DNA of 64,000 nt from Paenibacillus sp. MMS20-IR301 (GCF_032302195.1 NZ_CP135275.1:2480001-2544000); one strand, 5' to 3'. Counted from the first letter of the stretch, positions 16,551 to 26,597 are shown. Notes: generated by a model not told the origin, from the letters alone. Program-made: numbers and translations.

Positions 16551-17420
16551 TCATTCATAACCGTAAAAATCAACCCGGGTAATGTAGGTCTCCTCCGTTA
16601 CCGTCCCGGCGCTGCCGGGGTATGCTGCCGTACGCTTCCAGGTCAGCCTTGTAGGCAGATTACGCTTCGGATCAACCTTAAGGTAGTAAACCGACCTGAT
16701 GCTGGCCTGATTCAGCCGCTGCTGCAGTTCAGCCTGCTTCTGCTCCCATAGGACCCGGCGCGCCTCCAGCACCTCAGCGGACTTGCCAGCCGCCGCTCCG
16801 GCGCTGCCTCCCGCTTCAGGGCGGATCGCCTGCATCCCGCGTTCCAGCTCTGCAGACAGTTGTCTGCCCGCTTCTTCCGCCGTCAGCTCAATGCGCAGCA
16901 CTCGCGTCCCCCGGCCGCTTCCCGTCTCCTCTGTTACTGTCTTCTCCAGGCTCTGCAGCTCTTCCAGCTGGCGCAGCGGGTTCAGCGCCTCCAGCGGACC
17001 CGTCTGCTGCGCCTCCGCCGCCGCCATCCTGATGCCCCATTCACCGTCTTCTTTTACCAGCCGCGTATAATAGATTGGAGCCTTGCCGGAGCTCTGCTCC
17101 AAATCACGGACACCTGCCCCCGCCGCAGCCTTCTTCGGTCTGCCTTTATCGGGGAGCATAGAATACAGGCTCACCTTATTATGGTCCGCAAGCTTTCCCC
17201 CGTAATAGAGCGATGACTCTGGAACCACCTTCCCACTAAGCAGCAGCGCCGCCTCCCCTTCGAAGGATACGCCGTCACTGCCGTCCATTCCGGCGAGCAC
17301 AAGACTTAAGTCCTGGATTGCCGGCTTGTCTTTCATGACTCCGCAGCCGCTAAGCGGAATAAGAGCAGCATTCAATATTATAAGGAGCGTTCCTGCCCGG
17401 ACCAGCAACAATTTCATCAT
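16551..17420 (-). CDS. Lipoprotein of unknown function
   Basis: A 289-residue protein starting MMKLLLVRAG, with a hydrophobic segment and the lipobox LSGC near residue 26, so it should be lipidated and anchored outside the membrane. The mature part has a central Ala/Gly/Gln/Glu-rich helical stretch (about residues 200-235). It ends in a beta-rich segment with VYYLKVDPKRNLPTRLTW, reminiscent of LolA/MucB-like or anti-sigma-associated lipoproteins; this resemblance is weak. The start at 17420 is chosen because AAGGG lies upstream and the signal peptide then has normal length. It lies about 95 bases upstream of the M29 gene on the same strand. Confidence 0.75.
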   Translation of the reverse strand: MMKLLLVRAGTLLIILNAALIPLSGCGVMKDKPAIQDLSLVLAGMDGSDGVSFEGEAALLLSGKVVPESSLYYGGKLADHNKVSLYSMLPDKGRPKKAAAGAGVRDLEQSSGKAPIYYTRLVKEDGEWGIRMAAAEAQQTGPLEALNPLRQLEELQSLEKTVTEETGSGRGTRVLRIELTAEEAGRQLSAELERGMQAIRPEAGGSAGAAAGKSAEVLEARRVLWEQKQAELQQRLNQASIRSVYYLKVDPKRNLPTRLTWKRTAAYPGSAGTVTEETYITRVDFYGYE

Positions 17421-17462
17421 GGCTACCCAGCCCTTCCCGGCCATATTTGGATGATTAGTCAT

Positions 17463-17763
17463 CCATTTCTAGAGTCTCCCTGATTGCACGGGTTATACAA
17501 ACGCAGGCCCTCTGTCAAGAATATAGACAGTCGGCAGCAGTTTTCAGATTAATCGCTTAGCGTAACAGCCAAAAGTCCCACTAATCGGCTAAATAACGAA
17601 CCTGATGTCCTTTAAGGATCTACTCTGGTGCTTTTCCGCTGGCATAACGGCTCTCATGTCCGTAACGCTAACCTTCTCACAATTGCTGTTTGCTTCTCCC
17701 GCCCTTTAGCCAACTTTTCACCGTTGTCCATCTCAGGCAATGTATAATTCCTAATAAAATAAA
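17463..17763. other. Intergenic region with no recognised feature
   Basis: Roughly 300 bases between the lipoprotein gene and the diguanylate cyclase gene. No credible coding frame, tRNA or strong hairpin was seen. It should contain the promoter of the lipoprotein gene. Confidence 0.5.
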
Positions 17764-17790
17764 AAATCCCTGAGCTTATGCCCAAGGATT
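17764..17790 (-). terminator. Terminator overlapping the dgcP stop codon
   Basis: On the minus strand, AATCCTTGGGC and GCTCAGGGATT form a stem followed by a T-rich run. The stem starts inside the last codons. Confidence 0.75.
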
Positions 17791-19782
17791 CTTCGAGTAA
17801 ATCTCCCCGTTCAAATTCTTATTATCGATCACGACCTGGTTACGCCCGTTATTCTTAGCTTCATACAGCGCCATATCCGCCCGGTAGAACAGTGATTCTA
17901 CACTGACCCGCTCATCTGTCCAGCTCCATTCGGCAATGCCGCAGGAGACCGTTACACGCGGCTCCGTCTCACCCATTACCCGTTTGCGGATGCGTTCGCC
18001 GACATAGACCGCCTGCTGCACGCCAAGCTGGGGCAGATACACCGCCAGCTCTTCCCCGCCCCATCTGGCGGCGATATCTCCCTGGCGGATGGAGGATTTA
18101 ACAATTTCGCTTACCTGCTTCAGAATCTTATCACCCTTCTGATGGCCGTAGGTATCATTAACCATCTTGAACTGGTCAATATCCACAACGATCAGCGTCC
18201 CGCAGAAGTCCTTGGACTGGCGTTCCTTGATCTCTTCATCCAGGTAATGCCGGGCGAACAGTCCGGTCAGACTGTCACGGTTGGCCAGACGCCTTACTTC
18301 AGCATGCAGCCGGGCATTGCCGACAGCCAGCCCGATATGCCCGGCCATGGCCTGCAGCAGCCTGTAGCTGTCATAAGAGAAGAAATGCGGGCTCCTGTGG
18401 GCAAGCATAATGGCCCCCCGGACCTCTCCCCCTACACTCAGAGGGGTTGCGATCAGCGACTGGGAGCCGGTTGCCTCCATAAGCTTCGACTTCTCTCCTG
18501 CACCATACTTATAATCAGAAAGAAAGAGCGGCTCCCCGGTGACATAGACCTTTCCGCCCAGCCCCTGTCCGGCCTCAATCATTTCGTTCAGCAGCTGATG
18601 ATGATTGCAGGCAATCACTTCAAGCCCGCCCTTTTCTTCGCTCATATGGAGAATACAGCAGTAATCGGCCTCGAACATCCCCAGAAGCTCCTCGAAGGCG
18701 AATTGAAAAATATCACCGAGACGCAGGCTCTGATTGAGGCGCTGTGTAAGCTCATTGCTCATGCGCAGCTCACGGATGAGCTGGTTGGAGCGTTCATAGA
18801 GCTTCGCATTCTCAAATGCCGTACCGGCTGTATCTGCCACCATAGACAGGAAGTTCAAGTCCACCTCCCGGTAGGAGCTCTTGTCCATCACCATATGGAA
18901 CACACCGTATACCCCCTGCTTGCCCCCCAGCGGAAGACCGAGCTCTACTGTAGAGCCCGCCTCATGACCTGAGTGAAGGGAGACCCGGCCGTCCTTGAAG
19001 GCTCTTGCACAGACATCATTGCCGGCCCAGCGCAGCGGCAGCGGCTTCACCTGCGGATGCGCACTGCGGTGGTCCTGCGACATGAACAGATCCAGCTTCG
19101 CACCCGGATACATCGCTGCGATACTGTCGATTACCTCAGTAAGCACTGCGTCCACATCAATATTGTCATGCATCCGCTGAACGATCTGAAAGAGCAGCGA
19201 ACGGCGGCTGGCCTCGCGCTCAGCATGCATATGTATACCTGCAAGATCCGAGACAAATACATGCTCAAAGCTATGGTAAAAGCAGGTCTGGAAATGCATC
19301 GACATCGCTTCTGCCGTATGCCTGCCGCCTTCGGCATACTGCTCGGCCGGCATCACACAGCTCAATACAGCAAAAATTTCACGATGGCCCCGGGTAAAGA
19401 CCGGCATGGCCAATAACACGAACGATTGCCCGTCCTCTTGAAGCGCTGCAGCATGGACCCCGCCCGTGAGCAGGCTGGCCTGCGCCGCTTCTTCCCACTT
19501 CTCATCCCAGCGCCCCTGCCGGAATTCATACATGGGATCAATTATTTTGCCTTCGAAATTCAGTACACACCATTCCCAAGACTGCGCAAAGGACGGTGCC
19601 GCCTGCCCCCGCCACTCCTTGAAGCTCTCCGCAATCAGGCTGGCTGCGTAAGGAAAATCATGCGAAACAATATCTGTTTCTTTAAGCCAAGCGGCGGGAT
19701 CTTCATAATCTCCGCTTGATTGCTTGGTGTCTTGTAACAGCATACGGCCGCCCATGCGTCCATATGCTTCCTGTTCTGACAT
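17776..19782 (-). CDS. dgcP: GAF-GAF-GGDEF diguanylate cyclase, DgcP (YtrP)-like
   Basis: A 668-residue soluble protein. An N-terminal region of about 180 residues is followed by two GAF-like sensor domains (about 190-330 and 350-490) and a GGDEF domain from about 500. The active-site loop is GGEEL, preceded by a perfect RxxD inhibitory site (RQGDIAARWGGEEL), so the enzyme is probably active and product-inhibited. It makes c-di-GMP. Its position next to rpsD matches that of the B. subtilis cyclase DgcP/YtrP, which also carries GAF domains, and this supports the gene name. The gene ends at a terminator and has its own upstream region shared divergently with rpsD. Confidence 0.82.
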   Translation of the reverse strand: MSEQEAYGRMGGRMLLQDTKQSSGDYEDPAAWLKETDIVSHDFPYAASLIAESFKEWRGQAAPSFAQSWEWCVLNFEGKIIDPMYEFRQGRWDEKWEEAAQASLLTGGVHAAALQEDGQSFVLLAMPVFTRGHREIFAVLSCVMPAEQYAEGGRHTAEAMSMHFQTCFYHSFEHVFVSDLAGIHMHAEREASRRSLLFQIVQRMHDNIDVDAVLTEVIDSIAAMYPGAKLDLFMSQDHRSAHPQVKPLPLRWAGNDVCARAFKDGRVSLHSGHEAGSTVELGLPLGGKQGVYGVFHMVMDKSSYREVDLNFLSMVADTAGTAFENAKLYERSNQLIRELRMSNELTQRLNQSLRLGDIFQFAFEELLGMFEADYCCILHMSEEKGGLEVIACNHHQLLNEMIEAGQGLGGKVYVTGEPLFLSDYKYGAGEKSKLMEATGSQSLIATPLSVGGEVRGAIMLAHRSPHFFSYDSYRLLQAMAGHIGLAVGNARLHAEVRRLANRDSLTGLFARHYLDEEIKERQSKDFCGTLIVVDIDQFKMVNDTYGHQKGDKILKQVSEIVKSSIRQGDIAARWGGEELAVYLPQLGVQQAVYVGERIRKRVMGETEPRVTVSCGIAEWSWTDERVSVESLFYRADMALYEAKNNGRNQVVIDNKNLNGEIYSKNPWA

Positions 19783-20033
19783 AAAGAGGATCCCCTTTGC
19801 ATCTTCAATTAAGCAAACCGGACCATGCCACTCTGTTTCTATGATTTAGGGCAATACCGTTTTAGCTAGAAATAGAAGGAATATTTGATACTTAGTTTTA
19901 TCCGATAACATCTAATTAACTATATTTTACTCCCTTTCTACTGGTATTGCATTATATTTTCCTTAATTACGGGATTTTTTTTGGGACCAAAGAACTAACG
20001 ACAAAGAGTGACAAAAACTCTTTGAGGAACTGC

Positions 20034-20061
20034 TTGACTTTGACTGTCATTTTCATATAAT
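20034..20061 (+). promoter_or_regulatory. rpsD sigma-A promoter
   Basis: TTGACT and TATAAT are separated by 16 bases, immediately before the S4 leader. Confidence 0.8.
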
Positions 20062-20084
20062 ATTTATTGTTGAACAAGACCGTA

Positions 20085-20240
20085 ACAGGTCTTACTTGGG
20101 CGTAACGTTGTGTCACCCTCTACGCATTTCGTTACCGCCAGGGCAGCGGCTGAACTTCCCTCGGCGGTGTGAAACCATCTAACGCTTTCACGGATACGAA
20201 TTGCGGCGCAAATAGGCCCTGCCAAGAAATTTCAAATTAA
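20085..20240 (+). promoter_or_regulatory. Ribosomal protein S4 leader (autoregulatory mRNA element)
   Basis: The 190-base untranslated leader of rpsD contains nested pairings. GGCGTAACG pairs with CGTTACCGCC, a small AAGACC/GGTCTT hairpin precedes it, and an AGGGC segment can pair with GCCCT near the ribosome-binding site. In Bacillus, S4 binds such a leader and represses its own translation. The assignment is by position and structure; the exact boundaries are approximate. Confidence 0.65.
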
Positions 20241-20257
20241 AAGGAGTCTACTATAAC

Positions 20258-20857
20258 ATGGCACGTTACACCGGACCTAAATTCAAACTCAGCCGCCGTC
20301 TGGGCATTTCCCTTAGCGGTACAGGCAAAGACCTGAAACGCCCTTTCCCACCGGGACAGCACGGCGCTAACCAACGCAGAAAAGTAAGTAACTACGGAAT
20401 GCAGCTTTTGGAAAAACAAAAACTGCGCCACATGTACGGCTTGGGCGAAAAGCAGTTTAAAACTCTTTTCACCAAAGCACAGAAGCTTCAAGGTATCGCG
20501 GGCGAAAACTTCATGTTCCTGCTTGAAAGCCGCCTCGACAACCTGGTTTACCGTCTTGGATTTGCTAACTCCCGTGCAGGTGCACGCCAGCTGGTATCCC
20601 ACGGCCACGTAACTGTTAACGGCAAAAAAGTTGATATCGCTTCTTACCGCGTAAGCGTAGGCGACGTTATCGGACTTCGTGAAAGAAGCCGCGCTATGAC
20701 TTCTATCAAAGAAGCTCTTGACAACCGTTCCCACCTTCCAGGTTACCTGGAGTATGCTGACGGTTCGTTCGAAGGCAAATATATCCGTTTGCCGGAACGC
20801 GCTGAGCTGTCCCAGGATATCGATGAGAAGCAAATCGTCGAGTTCTACAACCGTTAA
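20258..20857 (+). CDS. rpsD: 30S ribosomal protein S4
   Basis: A 199-residue S4 protein ([21 protein letters not shown], with the S4 RNA-binding domain [38 protein letters not shown]). It binds 16S rRNA early in 30S assembly and represses its own mRNA. The N-terminal zinc-binding cysteines of the C+ form are absent. AAAAGGAG lies about 12 bases before the ATG. Synonymous codon choice differs from its neighbours, as expected for a highly expressed gene. It is monocistronic, with a strong promoter, a leader and a terminator. Confidence 0.98.
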   Translation: MARYTGPKFKLSRRLGISLSGTGKDLKRPFPPGQHGANQRRKVSNYGMQLLEKQKLRHMYGLGEKQFKTLFTKAQKLQGIAGENFMFLLESRLDNLVYRLGFANSRAGARQLVSHGHVTVNGKKVDIASYRVSVGDVIGLRERSRAMTSIKEALDNRSHLPGYLEYADGSFEGKYIRLPERAELSQDIDEKQIVEFYNR

Positions 20858-20882
20858 GATTTCGCCTCCGCGCGAATCTGAT

Positions 20883-20917
20883 CAAAGCCTCCGGATTAAC
20901 TCCGGGGGCTTTTTTTA
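20883..20917 (+). terminator. rpsD terminator
   Basis: AAAGCCTCCGGA and TCCGGGGGCTTT pair, followed by seven T residues. Confidence 0.9.
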
Positions 20918-21017
20918 TGTACTGGTATGACGGAACTCTTAGACTTTCCGGGCAGAAGCGCATTCAAAACCGCCAAATTGTGCTATAATAATTCCGTTAA
21001 AAGGAGGATTATCGTCG

Positions 21018-23924
21018 ATGGTTGAGGAGAAAAAGAAGAAGACCGCCAAGCCGCGCCGGCCGCGCAGGTCCTGGCTCCGCAGATTCGGTTCAGTCGTCAA
21101 GTGGATGTTCATACTCGGCGTACTTGGAGTTCTGTTTGCCGGCGGTGCCGTATCAGGCTACGTTGCTTCGATTGTGAAGGACGATCCTGTACGAACCGAA
21201 GAATTAATCCAGCAGCAGGTCAGCCAGAATTCCATCACCGGCTTTGCTTATTTCAGCGACGGGCAGCCGATCGGCCAGCTCCGGACGGAAGAAGACCGCA
21301 GACTTATTGAATTTAACGATATCCCGCAGCTTGTGATTGACGCCGTTCTCGCCATTGAGGACAATAATTTCTACAATCATAAAGGTGTGGACTTCAGCGG
21401 TACCCTGCGTGCAGTCAAGCAGAAGGTGCTGAACGAATCCGTTCAGACCGGGGGCAGTACACTTACCCAGCAGCTGGCCCGGCGTGTATTCCTGAATCTG
21501 GACCGCACAGAAGACCGCAAAGTTAAGGAAATTCTGCTGTCCCTGCGCCTGGAGCGTTTTCTGTCCAAGCAGGAAATATTAACAGCATACCTGAATAAGG
21601 TTCCCTTCGGGAACGGCTCAAACGGTTATAATGTATTCGGCATCAAGGCAGCGGCCAAAGGCATATTCGGCCTGGATGATCTGGAAAAGCTGAACGTAGC
21701 ACAGGCGGCATATCTGGCCGGCCTCCCGCAGCTCCCTTCCAAATACTCTGCCTTTAACGGTGTAGGTGAATTCAATGAGACTGCCTTCGGCAGAGCCATT
21801 GACCGTCAGCGCCTCGTACTGCGGCGGATGCTGGAAGAGAACAAAATCACCACCTCCCAGTATGATGAGGCCCTGCTCTTCGACATCAAAGCTTCACTTG
21901 CCCCGCATACGAAGAAGGCTTATGCGACCTTCCCTTACCTTATGCTGGAGACGGAGCGCAAGGCTGCTGAAATTATGCTGTCACTGAACGAAGATAAAGC
22001 AAACGCTTCAACAGAGAATACTGAGGGCACAGCGGATAATACCCTCCTCCTGGAGGAGGCACGGCAGCAGCTGATGACCGGCGGCTACCGGGTGTACACG
22101 ACTATTGACAAGAAAGTGTACAGCGCTATGCACAGCATCTCGGAGAACGCTGACAACTTCACTGCTGACAGCAAAGCCCGGGGTAAAGAACAGACAGCCG
22201 GCATGATGATTAATAATAAGACCGGCGCCATTCTCGGAATGATTGAAGGCCGTGACTTCAACATCGAGCAAATGAACTATGCCACCCAGATGATCCGCCA
22301 GCCGGGTTCGACTATGAAGCCTATTGCCGCTTATCTGCCTGCGCTGGATGCAGGACTGATTCAACCGGCGGGTATTCTGGATGATGCCCCTATTGTCATG
22401 AAAGACGGCGCAAAGGGCTTCCATATTCCCAAGAATGCCAATAACCGCTATCAGGGGCTGGTTACTGCCCGTTATGCACTGAACAAATCACTGAATCTTC
22501 CGGCACTGAAGCTGTTCAATGACAAGGTCGGAATTGAGAATGCCTGGACCTTTTCCAAAAAGCTGGGAATTACAACAATTCAGGATGATGATTATCATGC
22601 GCAGACGGGAGTTATCGGAGGACTGAGATACGGGGTTTCTGTTGAAGAGCTGACTAATGCCTATTCAGCTATCGGGAATCAGGGCGCCTTCAACGATGCT
22701 TATATGATTGAGAAGATCGTTGATTCACAAGGTAAAATCATCTATCAGCATAAAGTCAATCCGGAGCAGGTCTTCTCTGAGCAGACTGCATACCTCATGA
22801 CAGATATGCTGCGTACAGTTATCACTGACGGTACAGCCAGTACAGTCAAGGCTAAATACAAACATTTCAGTGATGTTCCAATTGTGGGCAAAACCGGTTC
22901 AACCCAAAACTACGGCGATGTATGGTTCATGGGCTACTCTCCGGATGTTACACTTGGCATATGGGTTGGCTATAAGGAGCAGATCAATACTCTGCAGGGC
23001 GATACACAGAAACGGCAGGCACAGACGTTATGGACCAAAGTTATGAATGCCGTAATCGACAAGCGGCCCGAGCTGTTTGTCACCAAAGAGTTCACGAAGC
23101 CTGAAGGCATCGTTAAGGCGACAGTCTCCGCCTACAGCGGCAAGAAGCCGACTGAACTGACGGATAAGTTCACAACGGACCTGTTCAATGCCAAATTTGT
23201 ACCTACTGACAGTGATGACGGAATTTCCAAAGCCAAATATATTACCTACAATGGTGTGAATTACATTCCGCTTGACGGCACACCGGAGGATTTCCTGAAA
23301 GAGAAAATCGTGGTGAAGCGCGAAAAACCGATTCAGGATCTGGTCAAGGAGCTGCTTGCAGCCTTCCCGGTTATGAAGGAGCATGAGCCGCTGGCGTATT
23401 ACATGCCGGCCGATGCCAAGACCGATTTCCCGACTGAGGTTGATCCGCGCGTAGATGACGGCAATAGCCCGAGTCCACCAGGCGACATCAATGTCTCTTA
23501 CAGCACAGGCAAGGCTGTAATTACCTTCTCGCCAAGCGGTTCCTCCGATGTCATCGGCTACCGGCTCTACCGTTCACTGAACGGCGGCGCCTTCCAGAAG
23601 CAGGCTGTACTCTCAGCCGGTGAAGCAACCGTCTTCACTCCCGGGACACCGGCTAGTGCCAATGCCACCTTCTATGTAGCAGCCGTTGATGTAGCCGGCC
23701 ACGAAGCCTCTTCCGGCAGCATAGCCGGCGGACTTCAGCCTACACCGGAGCCTACGCCACCGCCGGAAGAGACTCCCGGCACAGGTACAGAACCTACTCC
23801 GGACACCGGAATTATTCCGGAGAGCAGTGATGATCCCGGCATGATTATTATCCAGCCGCCTGCTGCTACTGAAGCGCCGCCGCAGGGCAGCGCCAATGGA
23901 ACCGGCGGTAATACCGGCGGATAA
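21018..23924 (+). CDS. Bifunctional class A penicillin-binding protein (PBP1A family) with C-terminal Fn3 domain
   Basis: A 968-residue protein with a basic cytoplasmic tail and one membrane anchor (about residues 28-50). The GT51 glycosyltransferase domain has AIEDNNFYNH (catalytic Glu 114) and GGSTLTQQLAR. The transpeptidase domain has STMK at 431-434, SLN at 491-493 and KTG at 625-627. A fibronectin type III-like domain (about 812-890) and a Pro/Thr/Glu-rich tail follow, as in large Bacillales PBP1s. It polymerises and cross-links peptidoglycan outside the membrane. AAGGAGG precedes the ATG by 10 bases, with an extended -10 TATAAT upstream at about 20986. A terminator follows. Confidence 0.93.
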   Translation: MVEEKKKKTAKPRRPRRSWLRRFGSVVKWMFILGVLGVLFAGGAVSGYVASIVKDDPVRTEELIQQQVSQNSITGFAYFSDGQPIGQLRTEEDRRLIEFNDIPQLVIDAVLAIEDNNFYNHKGVDFSGTLRAVKQKVLNESVQTGGSTLTQQLARRVFLNLDRTEDRKVKEILLSLRLERFLSKQEILTAYLNKVPFGNGSNGYNVFGIKAAAKGIFGLDDLEKLNVAQAAYLAGLPQLPSKYSAFNGVGEFNETAFGRAIDRQRLVLRRMLEENKITTSQYDEALLFDIKASLAPHTKKAYATFPYLMLETERKAAEIMLSLNEDKANASTENTEGTADNTLLLEEARQQLMTGGYRVYTTIDKKVYSAMHSISENADNFTADSKARGKEQTAGMMINNKTGAILGMIEGRDFNIEQMNYATQMIRQPGSTMKPIAAYLPALDAGLIQPAGILDDAPIVMKDGAKGFHIPKNANNRYQGLVTARYALNKSLNLPALKLFNDKVGIENAWTFSKKLGITTIQDDDYHAQTGVIGGLRYGVSVEELTNAYSAIGNQGAFNDAYMIEKIVDSQGKIIYQHKVNPEQVFSEQTAYLMTDMLRTVITDGTASTVKAKYKHFSDVPIVGKTGSTQNYGDVWFMGYSPDVTLGIWVGYKEQINTLQGDTQKRQAQTLWTKVMNAVIDKRPELFVTKEFTKPEGIVKATVSAYSGKKPTELTDKFTTDLFNAKFVPTDSDDGISKAKYITYNGVNYIPLDGTPEDFLKEKIVVKREKPIQDLVKELLAAFPVMKEHEPLAYYMPADAKTDFPTEVDPRVDDGNSPSPPGDINVSYSTGKAVITFSPSGSSDVIGYRLYRSLNGGAFQKQAVLSAGEATVFTPGTPASANATFYVAAVDVAGHEASSGSIAGGLQPTPEPTPPPEETPGTGTEPTPDTGIIPESSDDPGMIIIQPPAATEAPPQGSANGTGGNTGG

Positions 23925-23977
23925 GAACACAGGCGTTAATACAGCAATCACCCCGGACTGGCGCTGCTGCTGCAATT

Positions 23978-24017
23978 AAAAAAACCGTTCCCTGAGCATA
24001 GGGAACGGTTTTTTTGA
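23978..24017. terminator. Bidirectional terminator between the PBP gene and acsA
   Basis: AAAAAACCGTTCCC and GGGAACGGTTTTTT form a perfect stem between convergent genes. Confidence 0.92.
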
Positions 24018-24037
24018 CGGCCGGCACACTGAGGAGC

Positions 24038-25765
24038 TTAATCTTCAATGGTTGACAAGTCGCCGGCCGGAAGCTCCAGCTCCCAGGCCTTCAGGACCCG
24101 GCGCATAATTTTGCCGGACCGGGTCTTCGGGAGCTTATCCTTGAATTCAATCTCACGCGGCGCAGCATGAGCCGACAGGCCTGCTTTGACGAAGGCTGCA
24201 ATCTCGGCCTTCAGCTCAGCACTCGGATGATAGCCGTCACGCAGTGAGATGAAAGCTTTAATAATCTCTCCGCGCATGACATCCGGTTTGCCGATCACTC
24301 CGGCTTCAGCAACCGCCGGATGCTCAACCAGCTTGCTCTCCACCTCAAACGGTCCGATCCGTTCACCCGAAGAATTGATTACATCATCAATCCGGCCCTG
24401 AAACCAGAAGTAGCCTTCCTCATCCATGTAAGCCGAATCTCCGGAAATATACCATCCGGGAATCCGGAAATATTCATCGTATTTGGCCTGATTGTTCCAG
24501 ACCTTCCCCATCATTGATGGCCAGGGTGTACGGATGGCCAGATTGCCCATGGAGTACGGCGGCATAACATTGCCGTGATCATCCAGAATAGCTGCTGTGA
24601 TTCCCGGCAGAGGCCGCCCCATTGAACCGGGCTTGATATCCATTACCGGGTAATTGCAGATCAGCTGCGCCCCTGTCTCTGTCATCCACCATGTATCATG
24701 GATACGCTGATGATAGACTTTGTCCCCCCAGCGTACGACCTCCGGATTCAGCGGCTCCCCCACAGAGAGTACATGGCGCAGACTGCTCAGATCGATGTTC
24801 TGCAGACTCTCCTCGCCTGCCCCCATCAGCATGCGGAATGCTGTAGGCGCACTGTACCACACGTTAACCCCATAGCGTTCAATCGTCTTGTACCAGTCCT
24901 GCGGGCTGAAGCGCCCGCCCCGCACCACATTGGCTACCCCATTCAGCCACGGGGCAAAAATCCCATAGGATGTGCCGGTTACCCAGCCAGGATCAGCGGT
25001 ACACCAGTATACGTCGTCCGGACGCAGATCAAGCACAATTTTGCCTGTATAATAATGCTGAATCATTGCTCTTTGCACATGATAAATACCTTTGGGCTTG
25101 CCGGTAGAACCTGATGTATAGTGCATAATCAGGCCGTCCTCCAGACCCAGCCATTCCGGCTCCAGCTCCGCAGATGCAGCAGCCATCTCCTCTGTATAAC
25201 TTAACAGGCCTGGCTCCAGTGCCGAATCCGGGCTGCCTGCCAGAATAACATGCCGCAGCCCCGGAAGCTGTTCGCGTTTCACCCGGTGCAGCAGCTCCGG
25301 CGTAGTTACAAGCGCTACTGCTCCGCTGTCCTCCAGTCGGTCCTTCACTGCCGTCTCCATGAACGCCTCGAACAGCGGTCCGGCTACAGCCCCCACCTTC
25401 AAGATACCCAGCAGGCTGATATACAGCTCCGGTGTCCGCGGCATGAAGATGAATACCCGGTCACCCCGGCCAATACCGTACTTACGCAGCACATTGCCGA
25501 ACTGATTAGAGCGCTGGCGCAAGTCGGCGAAGCTGTACCGCTCCTCGCGCACGGCATCACTGTAGATCAAGGCTGTTGCTGCTCCCCGGCCCTCCTGTAC
25601 ATGGCGGTCCACGGCTTCGTGAGCCATATTTACTTTCCCGGTCTCATACCAGGTAAAGCTCTTCTCTACATCCTCCCACCGGAATTCATCAACTGCCCGG
25701 GAATAGTCTGTCATATTCGCCTGCTGTACCCGGCCCGGTACAATTTCGCTGTGGACTTGCCCCAT
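24038..25765 (-). CDS. acsA: Acetyl-CoA synthetase
   Basis: A 575-residue AMP-forming acyl-CoA synthetase. Key motifs are YTSGSTGKPKGI (ATP binding), TADPGWVTGTSYG, a WWMTETG core motif, YISGDSAYMDEEGYFWFQGRIDDVINSSGERIGP, and the catalytic Lys 552 in KTRSGKIMRR. In Bacillus this Lys is acetylated by AcuA to switch the enzyme off and deacetylated by AcuC or SrtN. The length matches B. subtilis AcsA (572). It is divergent from acuA, with a candidate cre site between them, so CcpA control is likely. It activates acetate for growth on acetate or acetoin overflow products. Confidence 0.93.
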   Translation of the reverse strand: MGQVHSEIVPGRVQQANMTDYSRAVDEFRWEDVEKSFTWYETGKVNMAHEAVDRHVQEGRGAATALIYSDAVREERYSFADLRQRSNQFGNVLRKYGIGRGDRVFIFMPRTPELYISLLGILKVGAVAGPLFEAFMETAVKDRLEDSGAVALVTTPELLHRVKREQLPGLRHVILAGSPDSALEPGLLSYTEEMAAASAELEPEWLGLEDGLIMHYTSGSTGKPKGIYHVQRAMIQHYYTGKIVLDLRPDDVYWCTADPGWVTGTSYGIFAPWLNGVANVVRGGRFSPQDWYKTIERYGVNVWYSAPTAFRMLMGAGEESLQNIDLSSLRHVLSVGEPLNPEVVRWGDKVYHQRIHDTWWMTETGAQLICNYPVMDIKPGSMGRPLPGITAAILDDHGNVMPPYSMGNLAIRTPWPSMMGKVWNNQAKYDEYFRIPGWYISGDSAYMDEEGYFWFQGRIDDVINSSGERIGPFEVESKLVEHPAVAEAGVIGKPDVMRGEIIKAFISLRDGYHPSAELKAEIAAFVKAGLSAHAAPREIEFKDKLPKTRSGKIMRRVLKAWELELPAGDLSTIED

Positions 25766-25883
25766 TACTCTTGCCTCCCCTACCTGTTTGATTTAAGCTT
25801 TAAGGGCGAGCTAATTCATTTGAGTAAACCAGATTTGTCAATGTTATAATTGTGAATATTCCGTGTCGGAATCAGTATATCAC

Positions 25884-25897
25884 AGGAAGCGATTACA
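25884..25897. promoter_or_regulatory. Candidate cre (CcpA) site between acsA and acuA
   Basis: AGGAAGCGATTACA matches 12 of 14 positions of the degenerate cre consensus TGWNANCGNTNWCA. It lies in the divergent acsA-acuA control region. CcpA controls both genes in B. subtilis. Confidence 0.55.
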
Positions 25898-25930
25898 TTC
25901 CATAATCAGTAAGCGGAAAGGAGCCCATTC

Positions 25931-26563
25931 ATGGAGCACCGCAAAATCGCCGTTACCCATAGCATAGAATGTAAAGGACAGCAGATTTCTGTCACCGGGC
26001 CGCTAACAGCTGATACACTCCGGGGCTATGCCATGCACAGCGAGCTGGATGCGTTCAGGAAGCCGCAGGAGCAGCTGGAAGCATTAATTGAAATCTCCAT
26101 GCTGCCGGAAGGCCGCATCGTTGCAGCCGTGGCCTCAGGCGTTATAGTCGGGTATGTGACCTTTCATTACCCGGATGAGCTGGAGCTGTGGTCACAGGGC
26201 GGGATGGAGGATCTGATTGAGCTGGGGGCGGTAGAAGTTGCTGACGGTTACCGGGGAATAGGGCTCGGCAAGCTGCTGATTGCTAGTGCTTTTGAAGAAG
26301 GACAGCTGGAGAACTGCATCGTATTTACAACGGAGTATTACTGGCACTGGGACCTGAAGGGCAGCGGACTTAACGTATGGGAGTACCGCCGGATGATGGA
26401 GAAGCTGATGAAAACCGTGGATATGGTCTGGTATGCCACAGACGATCCCGAAATCTGCTCGCACCCTGCCAACTGCCTGATGGTGCGTATTGGCCGGGCT
26501 GTGCCGCTGTCCTCCCGCGAAACCTTTGACCGGGTACGCTTCAGACAGCGGTTCATGTACTGA
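25931..26563 (+). CDS. acuA: Protein acetyltransferase AcuA
   Basis: A 210-residue GNAT protein matching AcuA: ECKGQQISVTGPLTADTL at the N-terminus, GYVTFHYPDELELWS, the acetyl-CoA loop VADGYRGIGLGKLLI, and the family-specific VFTTEYYWHWDLKGSGLNVWEYRRMMEKLM. AcuA acetylates the active-site Lys of AcsA and so inactivates it. It is divergent from acsA, as in Bacillus. The usual acuB and acuC partners do not follow; the next gene is mtnN on the opposite strand, so this locus has lost or relocated them. GGAAAGGAG precedes the ATG. Confidence 0.92.
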   Translation: MEHRKIAVTHSIECKGQQISVTGPLTADTLRGYAMHSELDAFRKPQEQLEALIEISMLPEGRIVAAVASGVIVGYVTFHYPDELELWSQGGMEDLIELGAVEVADGYRGIGLGKLLIASAFEEGQLENCIVFTTEYYWHWDLKGSGLNVWEYRRMMEKLMKTVDMVWYATDDPEICSHPANCLMVRIGRAVPLSSRETFDRVRFRQRFMY

Positions 26564-26597
26564 GCACCTGAGAAACAGGCGCCCCTATGCAGCAGGC

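Noticed and set aside
15337..16560. 407-codon plus-strand frame opposite the M29 aminopeptidase gene
   Set aside because: It has no ribosome site and no family resemblance. The minus-strand protein is a clear aminopeptidase, so the long antisense frame is a by-product of codon bias.
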